Assembly: GCA_910589125.1 (NCBI GenBank)
Contig: CAJURX010000011.1
Location: 1 to 64,000, forward strand
DNA from: an uncultured Eggerthellaceae bacterium
GTDB taxonomy: Bacteria; Actinomycetota; Coriobacteriia; Coriobacteriales; Eggerthellaceae
Reading direction: 5' to 3'
Length of the DNA: 64,000 nucleotides
Positions 32,836 to 41,186 of the stretch are shown here, piece after piece. The notes under the pieces were generated by a model. The model searched no databases. It was not told the DNA's origin and was given only the letters and a program-made list of their open reading frames with translations. The translations under genes and the position numbers were made by a program. The stretch's first letter is position 1; the number at the start of each line of letters is the position of its first letter.

Positions 32836-33735
32836 TTGGCGAAGGATGCCTATCGGGTCATGCGCGATGACAGCCTCTGGCCGCGTGGGGACATCACGCG
32901 GGAGGCGTTCGTGACCCATGTGTGGGAACAGGGTGCTGAACATGAGCGCGAGCTCCCGTGGCGGGACATCGACGATGCGTATGCGGTCCTCGTGTCCGAG
33001 GTCATGCTCCAGCAGACCCAAGTGGTGCGCGTGGAGCAGTACTGGCCGCGATTCTTGGATGCATTCCCCACGATAGAGGCGCTGGCGCAGGGCAGCGTGG
33101 CGCAGGTGCTCTCGCTCTGGCAGGGGTTGGGGTACAACCGCCGGGCGCTCTCATTGAAGCGAGCAGCAGAGCAGGTGATGGAGGCGGGGTCCGGTCAGCT
33201 TCCCGACACGTTCGACGAGTTGGTCGCGCTTCCTGGCATCGGGCCTGCTACAGCAGCGGGCGTCATGGCGTTCGCCCATCAGAAGCCATCCGTCTACGTG
33301 GAGACCAACGTGCGCGCGGTGTTCATACATGCGCTGTTCCCGGATGAGGACAAGGTGCCCGATGCAGCGCTCCTGCCCTACGTGGCGGACACGGCGGATG
33401 TGGATGATCCGCGGCACTGGTACTACGCGCTGCTCGACCATGGAGCGGCGCTCAAGCGCAGCGGCATCAATCCGACGCGAGCGAGCACGTCCTACAGCCG
33501 GCAGTCAGCATTCGAGGGGTCGCGACGACAGAAGCGCGCTGAGCTCGTGCGCATCGTGTTGGCGGCAGAGGGTGGCATCCCCTTGGAGGAGGCTCGTCGC
33601 CTCCTTGATGCGATGGAGGCGGAGCATGGGCGTGGTGCCGTTGATGATGCGCTGTTCGATTCGCTGGTGAGCGATCTGGTGAGCGAGGGATTCATGCACG
33701 CCGATGGAGATGTGCTCTTCGTTGAGGCATCGTAG
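32836..33735 (+). CDS. mutY: MutY-like A/G-specific adenine glycosylase without Fe-S cluster
   Basis: The 299-residue protein has the HhH-GPD core: LPWR (about 40), SEVMLQQTQV with the catalytic Glu, LWQGLGYNRRAL, helix-hairpin-helix LPGIGPATAAGVMAFA and the catalytic Asp in ALLDHGAALK. The whole protein contains no cysteine, so the 4Fe-4S cluster that normally follows the Asp is absent. A short winged-helix-like C-terminus replaces the NUDIX-like domain. It removes adenine opposite 8-oxoguanine, by family. The start codon is TTG with GGAG upstream; ATG 32860 is the alternative. Confidence 0.85.
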   Translation: MAKDAYRVMRDDSLWPRGDITREAFVTHVWEQGAEHERELPWRDIDDAYAVLVSEVMLQQTQVVRVEQYWPRFLDAFPTIEALAQGSVAQVLSLWQGLGYNRRALSLKRAAEQVMEAGSGQLPDTFDELVALPGIGPATAAGVMAFAHQKPSVYVETNVRAVFIHALFPDEDKVPDAALLPYVADTADVDDPRHWYYALLDHGAALKRSGINPTRASTSYSRQSAFEGSRRQKRAELVRIVLAAEGGIPLEEARRLLDAMEAEHGRGAVDDALFDSLVSDLVSEGFMHADGDVLFVEAS

Positions 33736-33746
33736 AGCGCGCCAGC

Positions 33747-34334
33747 TCAGTCGTCCAAGAGCGGGTTGTGCACCATGCGCAGGCCTCGGTCGAGCCCTGC
33801 TGCGATCCCGAGGACGGTCAGTGCCGCATTCAGCCAGGCAGGAAGCGCGAAGGTGGGCACCGAGAACCCTAGAGGGAAGCCGAGCGCTGCAAGGCCATTC
33901 GATATCCCATTGATGGCGTTCGGTATCTGCGTCACCAGCGCTACAACGAGCACGACCCACGAGATGATGGCGATCATCCGGCTCAGCGTGGGATGCTCTT
34001 GGTCGAAGCGCTGTCGTGCTGCTTCGGCGGTGCCAGGCAGAGGTGAGAGCGCGCGGCCAGGCTTATCGCGTTCGAGGATATGCGCCTGCTTCATGCCGTA
34101 AAGGCTCATGGCTGCCTTGATGGTCGTGTCCTCATCCAGCACGAAGCGAGCAGGCGACCTCTTCACCTCGGCAAGGGTGCCGTTGCGGTACAGCTTCACC
34201 TTCTCACCGGGATCGAAGAAGTCGACCTCCACCACATAGCCTGCACCCGCGTGCTCGGTTCCGTACAGCCCACGCCAGATCACGTCCGTGGGCTTCGGTG
34301 GACGCAGCGTCGTTGCGGTGCTCTCGGTGCTCAT
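33747..34334 (-). CDS. Membrane protein of unknown function
   Basis: The 195-residue protein has a soluble N-terminal half (GYVVEVDFFDPGEKVKLYRN) and two membrane segments at about residues 125-148 and 160-185. I do not recognise a family. It is divergent from a TetR gene, with a palindrome between them (34361-34376), so it is probably the repressor's target. The adjacent convergent gene is the MutY-like glycosylase. Confidence 0.65.
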   Translation of the reverse strand: MSTESTATTLRPPKPTDVIWRGLYGTEHAGAGYVVEVDFFDPGEKVKLYRNGTLAEVKRSPARFVLDEDTTIKAAMSLYGMKQAHILERDKPGRALSPLPGTAEAARQRFDQEHPTLSRMIAIISWVVLVVALVTQIPNAINGISNGLAALGFPLGFSVPTFALPAWLNAALTVLGIAAGLDRGLRMVHNPLLDD

Positions 34335-34360
34335 GGCATGACCCTCCCCGTGCTGGTATC

Positions 34361-34376
34361 TAATACGTTCGTATTA
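34361..34376 (+). promoter_or_regulatory. TetR operator-like palindrome
   Basis: TAATACG-TT-CGTATTA has perfect 7-base arms, with another half site TGTATTA at 34386-34392. It lies between the divergent membrane-protein and TetR genes in the only AT-rich part of the gap. Confidence 0.65.
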
Positions 34377-34466
34377 TATTACAAGTGTATTAAAATAACG
34401 AGACACGCACAAGAACTAAGGATGCCCAGCGGATCCAAGGGTAGCCTGAGCAGCGAAGGAGGATCC

Positions 34467-35066
34467 ATGCCGAAGATCGTCGACGGGCAAGCACGGCGCG
34501 AGCGCATCGCCGAGGCGGTGTGGGCCATCGCGGCTCGCAACGGCCTTGGGAGCGCCACGATCCGGACGGTGGCTGCAGAGTGCGGCTTGTCGGTGGGCTC
34601 CATCCAGCACTCCTTCGCAAGCCAAGCGTGCTTGCAGCGATTCGCCATGGAGCTCATCGTCCAACGCGTCACCGAGCGTCTTTCCGCGCCCCTTGCATCC
34701 GACCAGCTCTCAGAGGCAGGCGTGACAGACGGCATCATCGCGCTCTTGCTCCAATTGCTCCCCCTCGATCCTGAGCGAGAGGCTGAGGCGCGTGTATGGT
34801 TCGCGTTCTTGAACGCTGCGCTCACCGATGATGAGCTGGCACCCTACGCAGCTGAGATCGATGCGCTCATAGGATCATTCTGCCGGAGCTGCCTCGAGCA
34901 GCTTCCCACTGCTCGCGAAGATGAGCATGCATCGCTCGAGGAGCGTGCGACTGCCCTGCATGCGCTTCTGGATGGCTTGACCGTGCATATGCTCGCCGCG
35001 CCCTTCGCCATGGATGGCGCAGGAGCCGAACGCATCGTGAGATCGTTCCTCGGCCAGACGCGCTAG
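34467..35066 (+). CDS. TetR-family transcriptional regulator
   Basis: The 199-residue protein has the TetR HTH at about residues 8-52 (RERIAEAVWAIAARNG, TIRTVAAECGLSVGSIQHSF) followed by an all-helical ligand domain. GAAGGAGG precedes the ATG at 34467; the open frame upstream overlaps the divergent gene and is not real. It probably binds the palindrome at 34361 and represses itself and the membrane protein at 33747. Its stop overlaps the stop of the convergent gene by four bases. Confidence 0.9.
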   Translation: MPKIVDGQARRERIAEAVWAIAARNGLGSATIRTVAAECGLSVGSIQHSFASQACLQRFAMELIVQRVTERLSAPLASDQLSEAGVTDGIIALLLQLLPLDPEREAEARVWFAFLNAALTDDELAPYAAEIDALIGSFCRSCLEQLPTAREDEHASLEERATALHALLDGLTVHMLAAPFAMDGAGAERIVRSFLGQTR

Positions 35067-36025
35067 CTCGTCATGCTCTCGTAGGCATCCCCAGTGGTGT
35101 CTATCACCATGTTCTGGAAGCGCTCCGACATGAAGGCATTGCTGAAGTTGTCATCCACCCACTGCTCGAATGCATTCGCCGGAGGGATGCCCGCATCGCG
35201 TTCGGCGCGGCGATCGAAGCACATGATGGTCATGAAGATGTCCAGGATCAGATAGATGGAGAGCAGCGTCACGAATACCGCTTTCCGCTTCGTCGTCGGC
35301 GTACCCAAGCCCCACAGCAGGTCAGGCATGACGAGCTTGTACCACAGATAGCCGAGCAGTCCCCAGAAGAAGAGGAAGGGCACGGCCACCCATTTGGTGA
35401 TGGCGCCCGGAACACCGCCGGCGATGTAGTCCCACGAGACCGCGCCCATGAACGTCTCCATGCCCCAGCCGGTGATCTGCTCGAGCAGGCCGCCGACGAG
35501 CATGGAGACCAGGAACACGATCCAGCCCTTCGCGTGTGCGCGCCGCAGCTGAAAGGTGACGAGGGTCAGCAAGACTGCGCCTGCGCCGTAGAGCGGGCTG
35601 AACGGTCCCCAGACGAGCCCCACGCGACTCTCCGTCACACCCGCCGTGATGAACATCCAGACCTCTTCGAGGAGAAGGCCGAGCACTGACCCGATGAAGA
35701 AGATCATGACGAGCTGATACCAGCCGATATGCAGATGGTCAAGGAAGCTCTCGCGGATCTGCTTCTCTGCTTTGCGCACCTCGGCAAGCTGCTCGCGGTC
35801 CAGATGGAGCTTTTTCTCCTTCTTGCCACCCTTGAGCTTCTGGGCAGCGCGGACAGCTTCTATCTGAGCGATCATCCGTCGCGTTGCTGGTGTGACGGCG
35901 TCGGTGTCAGCAGCATTGCGCAAGCGCTTGCCGCGACCGAGCCATGCCCAGAACGTGCCGATGGCCCAGATGACCAGCATGATGAACAGAGCGGTCAGCA
36001 CGAGGCTGATGATGGAGAGAAGCAT
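35063..36025 (-). CDS. CmpB-like putative ABC transporter permease (PF06541)
   Basis: The 320-residue membrane protein has one N-terminal segment, a charged region (about 35-90), and four to five further segments. Family features are FIGSVLGLLLEEVWMFITAG, SRVGLVWGPFSPLYGAGAVL and GGLLEQITGWGMETFMGAVS. Despite the family name no ATPase partner is nearby, and the function is unknown. Its GGGAGG ribosome site fits the ATG at 36025. Confidence 0.75.
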   Translation of the reverse strand: MLLSIISLVLTALFIMLVIWAIGTFWAWLGRGKRLRNAADTDAVTPATRRMIAQIEAVRAAQKLKGGKKEKKLHLDREQLAEVRKAEKQIRESFLDHLHIGWYQLVMIFFIGSVLGLLLEEVWMFITAGVTESRVGLVWGPFSPLYGAGAVLLTLVTFQLRRAHAKGWIVFLVSMLVGGLLEQITGWGMETFMGAVSWDYIAGGVPGAITKWVAVPFLFFWGLLGYLWYKLVMPDLLWGLGTPTTKRKAVFVTLLSIYLILDIFMTIMCFDRRAERDAGIPPANAFEQWVDDNFSNAFMSERFQNMVIDTTGDAYESMTS

Positions 36026-36277
36026 GCGACCTCCCGTTGCGCAAGGATCGATCAGGTCAGTTGGTGAGCGTGGTCATTCTACCGGATGCGAAAGAGGGCT
36101 CTCGTCTCAAGATGAGCCTTCGCGACCATCGTGGATAGAGGGTGGATATCCCCTGGTCAGAGGCCATGTCAAAGACTTTTGACAGAGGGATATGGGCCCT
36201 TATGGCGAAGGGGGCAGCTGCGGGGTGCTAGCCTTGCTCGCGCTTTGGATGGTTGGATGCAACAAGGAGGATTCTCT

Positions 36278-36439
36278 ATGATATCCACGAATGCTTTCAT
36301 GATCTTGGTGCTGCTCTTGGGAGTCGCAACGGCTCTGCTGGGCATCGGGCTTGTCTGCCTGACCACGCAGACGAATCAACGCCTCAAGAGGCTTGAAGCG
36401 CGGCTGGTGAAGATGCAGGACGCGGATCACGTCGAGTGA
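36278..36439 (+). CDS. Small membrane protein (53 residues)
   Basis: The protein has one membrane helix (ILVLLLGVATALLGIGLVCL, about 9-28) and a short Arg/Lys-rich amphipathic tail. A strong AAGGAGG site seven bases before the ATG and the position 29 bases before the XRE regulator gene support it as real. I do not recognise it. It may act with the membrane-anchored regulator that follows. Confidence 0.6.
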   Translation: MISTNAFMILVLLLGVATALLGIGLVCLTTQTNQRLKRLEARLVKMQDADHVE

Positions 36440-36468
36440 CGGATGATGGATAGGAGAGGGACCAGGCA

Positions 36469-37092
36469 GTGCGCGCAATGGAGCTTTCCCGTCAACTGAA
36501 GAGCAAGCGCGTGCAACGAGGCCTCTCTCAGGATGAGCTAGCAGAAGCCATCTACGTATCCCGTCAGACCATCTCCAACTGGGAAACGGGCAAGACCTAT
36601 CCAGATGTGCAGAGCCTGCTGCTCTTGAGCGAAGCTCTTGAGACCTCCATCGACGAGCTCATCCAAGGGGATGTTGTCGTCCTGCGCGCTGCCATGCGCG
36701 AGGATGCGCAGAAGATGAGGTGGCTGACCTGGGGAGCGATGGTGGCATCAGTGCTCGGCATCATGTTCTTCGCGGGGCTGACCGCTGCCTGGACGGATCC
36801 TTCGGGCATCGGTGCGCTCTCGAAGGGCGTCGTAGCCGGACTTGCGGTGTTCGTGCCCCTCTATGTGCTTGGGGCGGGGATGGCGTTCGCCGTCGAGCGC
36901 ATCAAGAAGCGGCATGACCTTGTTACCTATCAGGAGATAGCCGCGTTCTCGCAGGGAGACATCGGAGCGCTCGTGCGCGATGCGGAGATACCCTCGCGCA
37001 CGCATCCGGTCCTGAGCATGATGGCGAAGGTGCTGCTCGGCATTGCAGCGGGCGCGGGCATCGGCATCCTCGCATACAAGCTGCTGGGGTGA
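36469..37092 (+). CDS. XRE-family regulator with membrane segments
   Basis: The 207-residue protein has an N-terminal XRE helix-turn-helix (QRGLSQDELAEAIYVSRQTI, SNWETGKTYPDVQSLLLLSE) and three membrane segments (about 85-107, 120-142, 185-205). This membrane-tethered XRE layout occurs in Firmicutes and Actinobacteria. The start GTG 36469 lies eight bases after AGGAGAGGG; ATG 36478 would be too far. It probably forms an operon with the 53-residue membrane protein. The target is unknown. Confidence 0.85.
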   Translation: MRAMELSRQLKSKRVQRGLSQDELAEAIYVSRQTISNWETGKTYPDVQSLLLLSEALETSIDELIQGDVVVLRAAMREDAQKMRWLTWGAMVASVLGIMFFAGLTAAWTDPSGIGALSKGVVAGLAVFVPLYVLGAGMAFAVERIKKRHDLVTYQEIAAFSQGDIGALVRDAEIPSRTHPVLSMMAKVLLGIAAGAGIGILAYKLLG

Positions 37093-37141
37093 ATGGGCGG
37101 CTCGCGCGAGGCGCGGGCGATGGCTGACGGTCCCAGATAAC

Positions 37142-37174
37142 GGGTGCAGACGAGCTGTGCCTCTACGCCCCTAC
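37142..37174 (-). repeat. REP-like element (ACGAG-loop hairpin plus CGTAGGGGCG)
   Basis: GGGTGCAG, loop ACGAG, CTGTGCCT (37142-37162) pairs fully with G-U pairs. It is followed by CTACGCCCCTAC, the reverse complement of GTAGGGGCGTAG. It combines the loop of the 18618 copy with the GTAGGGGCG flank of the others. Confidence 0.55.
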
Positions 37175-37276
37175 GGTCATCCTGGCATATGGCTTGCCTT
37201 GCGCAGGACGAAGGCCGCGCGATATCGTATCCTGTGGACCCTACGACGTTCCCCGTTCACGTTGAGAGGTGGCACC

Positions 37277-37627
37277 ATGATCCACGAGATCACCGACGAG
37301 AGCTTCGATGCCGAGGTAGCCCAGAGCGAGGTGCCCTGCGTGCTGACGTTCTCGGCGGGCTGGTGCACCATGTGCGACGAGATGGCGCCCGCATTGGAAG
37401 CGCTCTCCGAGAGCTTGGGCAGCGCCATCAAGGTCTGCCGCATCAACATCGACGAGCAGCGAGGGCTGCGCATCAAGTTCGCCGTGGCGGCCATCCCCTA
37501 CATCGTGTATGTGGCAAACGGCACGAAGACGCCGCTCTTCGATGGGCTGACCACAGCCGAGCGCCTTGAGGAACGCGTGCGCTTCATGCTCGATGGCGGG
37601 GAGGCACCCACCACGATGCCGCTCTGA
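37277..37627 (+). CDS. Thioredoxin-like protein with WCTMC active site
   Basis: The 116-residue thioredoxin fold has the active site AGWCTMCDEMAPALEAL (about 28-44) and the cis-Pro region VAAIPYIVYVANG (about residue 75). CTMC replaces the usual CGPC, which should shift its redox potential. No signal peptide is present, so it is probably cytoplasmic. It may be a reductase for specific partners or a stress thioredoxin. The start at 37277 follows GAGAGG; earlier open frame is spurious. Confidence 0.85.
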   Translation: MIHEITDESFDAEVAQSEVPCVLTFSAGWCTMCDEMAPALEALSESLGSAIKVCRINIDEQRGLRIKFAVAAIPYIVYVANGTKTPLFDGLTTAERLEERVRFMLDGGEAPTTMPL

Positions 37628-37782
37628 GCGGCCATGACCTTCCGGGCCTGAGAAGGAGCTGCACCACCCTCTGCCCTGATATATGACAGTAGCGTCACGC
37701 TCCTTCGCTCTCAGGGGGTCGCTAGGGTCGCTTGGTAGAATACGTGATCGCACCGAGGTCAAGCGAGATGCGCGGAGGGGCC

Positions 37783-38493
37783 ATGGCTACGGTCTACTAC
37801 GTCGAAGACGATGAGAACATCAGGGAGCTCACCCTCTATGCGCTCAGGCATTCCGACCTCGAGGCGCGTGGGTTCTCCAGCGTTGCTGGCTTCTTCGAGG
37901 CGTGCAGCGAACAACGCCCGGATATCATCCTGCTCGACATCATGCTCCCCGACACCGATGGGCTGCAGATCCTCGACCGCATTCGCCATGATGAGGGCTT
38001 GCAGGACATCCCTGTCATGATGCTCACGGCGAAGGATACGGAGCTGGACATCGTGACCGCGCTGGATCGTGGCGCTGACGATCATCTGGCGAAGCCCTTC
38101 GGGATGATGGAGCTCGTCTCTCGGGTGAAAGCGCTCCTGCGTCGTGCACAGCGGCCTACGCTCGGGGAACAGCGCCCTTCGATCGCCCATGGCGACATCC
38201 TCGTCGATGAGGGGGCGCATCAGGCGAGCATCGGAGGCGTGCCGCTCGATCTGACGCTCAAGGAATTCGAGCTCTTGCGCGTGCTCATGCGCCACGCGGG
38301 GAATGTGCTCACGCGCGCTCAGCTCTTCGAAGCGGTGTGGGGCTCTGCGTTCCTGGGCACCACGCGCACCGTGGATGTTCACATGCAGACGCTGCGCCAG
38401 AAGATGGAGGCTGCGCAGCCTGGTGCGAGCGCCGCCATCCAGACCGTTCGCGGCGTTGGCTATCGGTTCGGGGATGCGAGGTCGCACGCATGA
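37783..38493 (+). CDS. Response regulator, OmpR/PhoB type
   Basis: The 236-residue protein has a receiver domain with phosphoacceptor Asp in DIILLDIMLPDTDG (about residue 53) and Lys in LAKPFGMMEL, then a winged-helix effector domain (LTLKEFELLRVLMRHAGNVL, RTVDVHMQTLRQKM, VRGVGYRF). GCGGAGGGG precedes the ATG at 37783. It overlaps the kinase gene by four bases, and the next gene is a Na/Pi cotransporter, so it may be the phosphate-starvation PhoB; this is inferred from context. Confidence 0.92.
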   Translation: MATVYYVEDDENIRELTLYALRHSDLEARGFSSVAGFFEACSEQRPDIILLDIMLPDTDGLQILDRIRHDEGLQDIPVMMLTAKDTELDIVTALDRGADDHLAKPFGMMELVSRVKALLRRAQRPTLGEQRPSIAHGDILVDEGAHQASIGGVPLDLTLKEFELLRVLMRHAGNVLTRAQLFEAVWGSAFLGTTRTVDVHMQTLRQKMEAAQPGASAAIQTVRGVGYRFGDARSHA

Positions 38494-39932
38494 GGTCCGC
38501 TGCAGGGAACGTGGGCGGCACGCGCGCTCCCAGTCTTGCGCGCACGGTGTTCCTTGCCGTGCTCGCCTTCGCCATCGCGTCGCTCGCCATCACAGCGGTC
38601 GCGCTGGTGAGCATCTCCTACCATGCTGAAGAGCAGCGGTCAGAACAGGCCCTCGTGGGTCAAGCGCGCCTCTGCGCACAAGCGCTCGAAGGCAGGTCGG
38701 AAGCGCAGCAGATAGAGCTCCTTTCCGAGCAGATATCCAGCACGGTCCGCTTCACGCTCGTGAGGGCTGACGGCTCCGTTGCCTACGACTCCGCCGCTCC
38801 TAATGATGGCTTCGACGATCATCTGACCCGCCCCGAGGTGCTGGCTGCCAAGGATCAGGGCGAGAGCGTTGTCGTCCGCCGCTCGAGCACGCTGCATCAG
38901 GATACGCTGTACGTGGCCGAACGGCTCGATGAGGGTGCGTTCCTGCGCCTGAGCGAGGAGCGCATGTCCCTGGTTGCCTTCCTCGGCTCCATGGCGCTTC
39001 CCGTCTGCATCGCGCTCGGCTCAGCGGTCATCCTCGTGGTCCTGCTGTCCCGGCTGCTCACGCGACGCATCATGAAGCCGCTCGATCAGTTGGACCTGAG
39101 CGATCCTCTGGCGGGGGACGCCTATGAGGAGATGCGCCCGCTCCTCGCGCGCATGCAGGATCAGCAGCGGCAGCTGCGAAGCCAGAACGAGGAGCTCAAG
39201 CGTGCGGAGGATGCGCGCCGGGAGTTCTCATCGAACGTGTCGCATGAGATGAAGACGCCGCTGCAGGTCATATCAGGCTACTCGGAGATGATCGGAAGCG
39301 GCATGGCTGCTCCCGAGGATGTGCCTGCGTTCGCGGGCAAGATCAACGACGAGGCGCGGCGATTGCGCTCGCTCATCGATGATGTTCTGACGCTCTCTCG
39401 CCTTGACGAACCCTCTCTGAGCGATGGACCCACCACTCCCGTGGAGCTTCTCTCGGTGGTCGAGCGCATCCGTGACAGGCTTGCGCCGCTGGCTGAGGAG
39501 GCAGGCATCACGCTCACGGTCGCAGGGGAGCCTCTGGCGATCGAGGGGAACGAGCCGCTGCTCGAGCATGCGGTGGCGAATCTCATGGAGAATGCCCTGC
39601 GATACAACGAACCTGGTGGCACGGTGGATGTGTCGGTGCTGCCCACGGACGACGGATGCGCTCTCGTGCGCGTGGCGGATACCGGCATCGGGATCCCTGA
39701 GGAGGACCAGCCCAAGGTGTTCGAGCGCTTCTATCGCGCCGACAAGAGCCGCTCCAAGGAGACCGGTGGCACGGGGCTTGGGCTTGCCATCGTCAAGCAT
39801 GCTGCCCTGCGCCACGGTGGAGAGGTACAGCTCGAGAGCACGCTCGGCGAGGGGAGCTGCTTCACGCTGCGCATTCCGCGTCGAGCGTCGGAGCAGGATG
39901 CGGCGAACGCGGGGGCCGAGCAGGCAGGATAG
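38490..39932 (+). CDS. Sensor histidine kinase, PhoR-like
   Basis: The 480-residue kinase has two membrane segments (about 20-45 and 160-185) around an extracytoplasmic sensor, then HisKA with FSSNVSHEMKTPLQVISGYS (His about 253) and HATPase with NLMENALRYN, ADTGIGIPEED and GGTGLGLAIVKH. ATG 38490 overlaps the regulator stop. It phosphorylates the response regulator upstream. Its 3' end overlaps the convergent Na/Pi cotransporter gene by 71 bases. Confidence 0.92.
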   Translation: MRSAAGNVGGTRAPSLARTVFLAVLAFAIASLAITAVALVSISYHAEEQRSEQALVGQARLCAQALEGRSEAQQIELLSEQISSTVRFTLVRADGSVAYDSAAPNDGFDDHLTRPEVLAAKDQGESVVVRRSSTLHQDTLYVAERLDEGAFLRLSEERMSLVAFLGSMALPVCIALGSAVILVVLLSRLLTRRIMKPLDQLDLSDPLAGDAYEEMRPLLARMQDQQRQLRSQNEELKRAEDARREFSSNVSHEMKTPLQVISGYSEMIGSGMAAPEDVPAFAGKINDEARRLRSLIDDVLTLSRLDEPSLSDGPTTPVELLSVVERIRDRLAPLAEEAGITLTVAGEPLAIEGNEPLLEHAVANLMENALRYNEPGGTVDVSVLPTDDGCALVRVADTGIGIPEEDQPKVFERFYRADKSRSKETGGTGLGLAIVKHAALRHGGEVQLESTLGEGSCFTLRIPRRASEQDAANAGAEQAG

Positions 39933-40887
39933 CGGTCACGAGCTTCGCCATGAGCGGGACCAGCGGCAGCCAGATCAGCGTCATGATGAGGTTGAAGGCC
40001 GTGTGCGCGTTCGCTATCTGGCGAGCGATCACATCCACCTCGGCTCCTGTGGGCGGGATGGCTGCGATGAGCGCTGCAAAGGGGCCGATCAGCCCGATGA
40101 AGAGCAGGCAACCGGAGAGGTTGAAGATGCAGTGGGAGAGCGCCAGTCGCTTCGCGTCGCGCGACTGGCCGATGGAGGCCAAGAGCGCGGTGATGGTGGT
40201 GCCCAGGTTGTCGCCCAAGAGGATGGGGAGAGCGCCGTCAAGGCCGAGGATGCTGGCACCATCTGCCCCTGGTTGCGAGGCGAAGCTCTGCAGCACGGCG
40301 ATGGTCGCGCTGGAGCTCTGGACCACCAGCGTCATGAGCGTTCCCACGAGCAATCCCAGCACGGGGACGTTAGCCACCTGAGCGATCAGGTCCGTGAAGA
40401 AGGGGCTCCCCGCGAGCGGCTTCATCACCGAGCCCATGGTCTCGATCCCTACGAACAGCATGCCGAATCCGAAGATGGCGCGTCCGCTCAGCTTGAGCTT
40501 CTCGCGCTTGGCGAGGGACATGATGGCGAAGCCCACCACCACGAAGGCGAGGATGAAGTCCGAGAGCTTGAAGGCGAGGATTTGCGCGGTGATGGTGGTG
40601 CCGATGTTGGCCCCCATGATGATGGGGATGGCTTGGGGGAGTCGCATGAGCCCAGCGCTCACGAAGCCGATGGTCATCACCGTCGTTGCGCTGGAGCTTT
40701 GGAGGACGGCGGTGGCAAGCGCACCTGCCAACACGCCGACCACGGGATTCTTGGTGACGGCGGCGAGGATGGAGCGCATCCGCTCCCCCGCCGCTTCCTG
40801 GAGGCTGGAGCTCATGGTGCTCATCCCGAACAGGAAGATGGCCAAGCCTCCGAGAAGCCCCAGCCCTACGGTCACGATCCCTTCCAA
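39862..40887 (-). CDS. Na/Pi cotransporter family protein
   Basis: This membrane protein of 341 residues has the two family repeats, each with QSSSAT: VLQSSSATTVMTIGFVSAG and LVVQSSSATIAVLQSFA. It is the short form without a C-terminal PhoU domain. It exports or imports phosphate with Na+. The start is TTG at 40887 with GAAGGGGAC upstream; the open frame to 41121 lacks family sequence. The C-terminal 20 residues are encoded antisense to the kinase 3' end. It is next to a PhoB/PhoR-like pair, suggesting phosphate homeostasis. Confidence 0.88.
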   Translation of the reverse strand: MEGIVTVGLGLLGGLAIFLFGMSTMSSSLQEAAGERMRSILAAVTKNPVVGVLAGALATAVLQSSSATTVMTIGFVSAGLMRLPQAIPIIMGANIGTTITAQILAFKLSDFILAFVVVGFAIMSLAKREKLKLSGRAIFGFGMLFVGIETMGSVMKPLAGSPFFTDLIAQVANVPVLGLLVGTLMTLVVQSSSATIAVLQSFASQPGADGASILGLDGALPILLGDNLGTTITALLASIGQSRDAKRLALSHCIFNLSGCLLFIGLIGPFAALIAAIPPTGAEVDVIARQIANAHTAFNLIMTLIWLPLVPLMAKLVTAILPARPPRSPHPAPTLDAECAA

Positions 40888-41186
40888 TGCTGTCCCCTTC
40901 GCTCGTTGCCTCGTTTGCGGGCAGTGCGGTCCTTGCCGTGCATGATGATAGGGAGCGGATATCTGGGCCTCGTCAGGCGTTGGTAAAGTCCGTGTAAAGC
41001 CTTGTGAAGCGGGGGCTTCGCAGGTCATGCTGAGGCATGGAGAGGTGGCGGAGCAGAGGTGTCCTCGTGCGGTGCGGGCGGAAAGCCCAAGACCGTGGCT
41101 TCCGGGCCGGGAGAGGGTCACAGGCTTTCGTCCTCATGACACCTATACTGAGGAGGAAGGCTCCTCATTGCGAAAGGCCCCGATCG

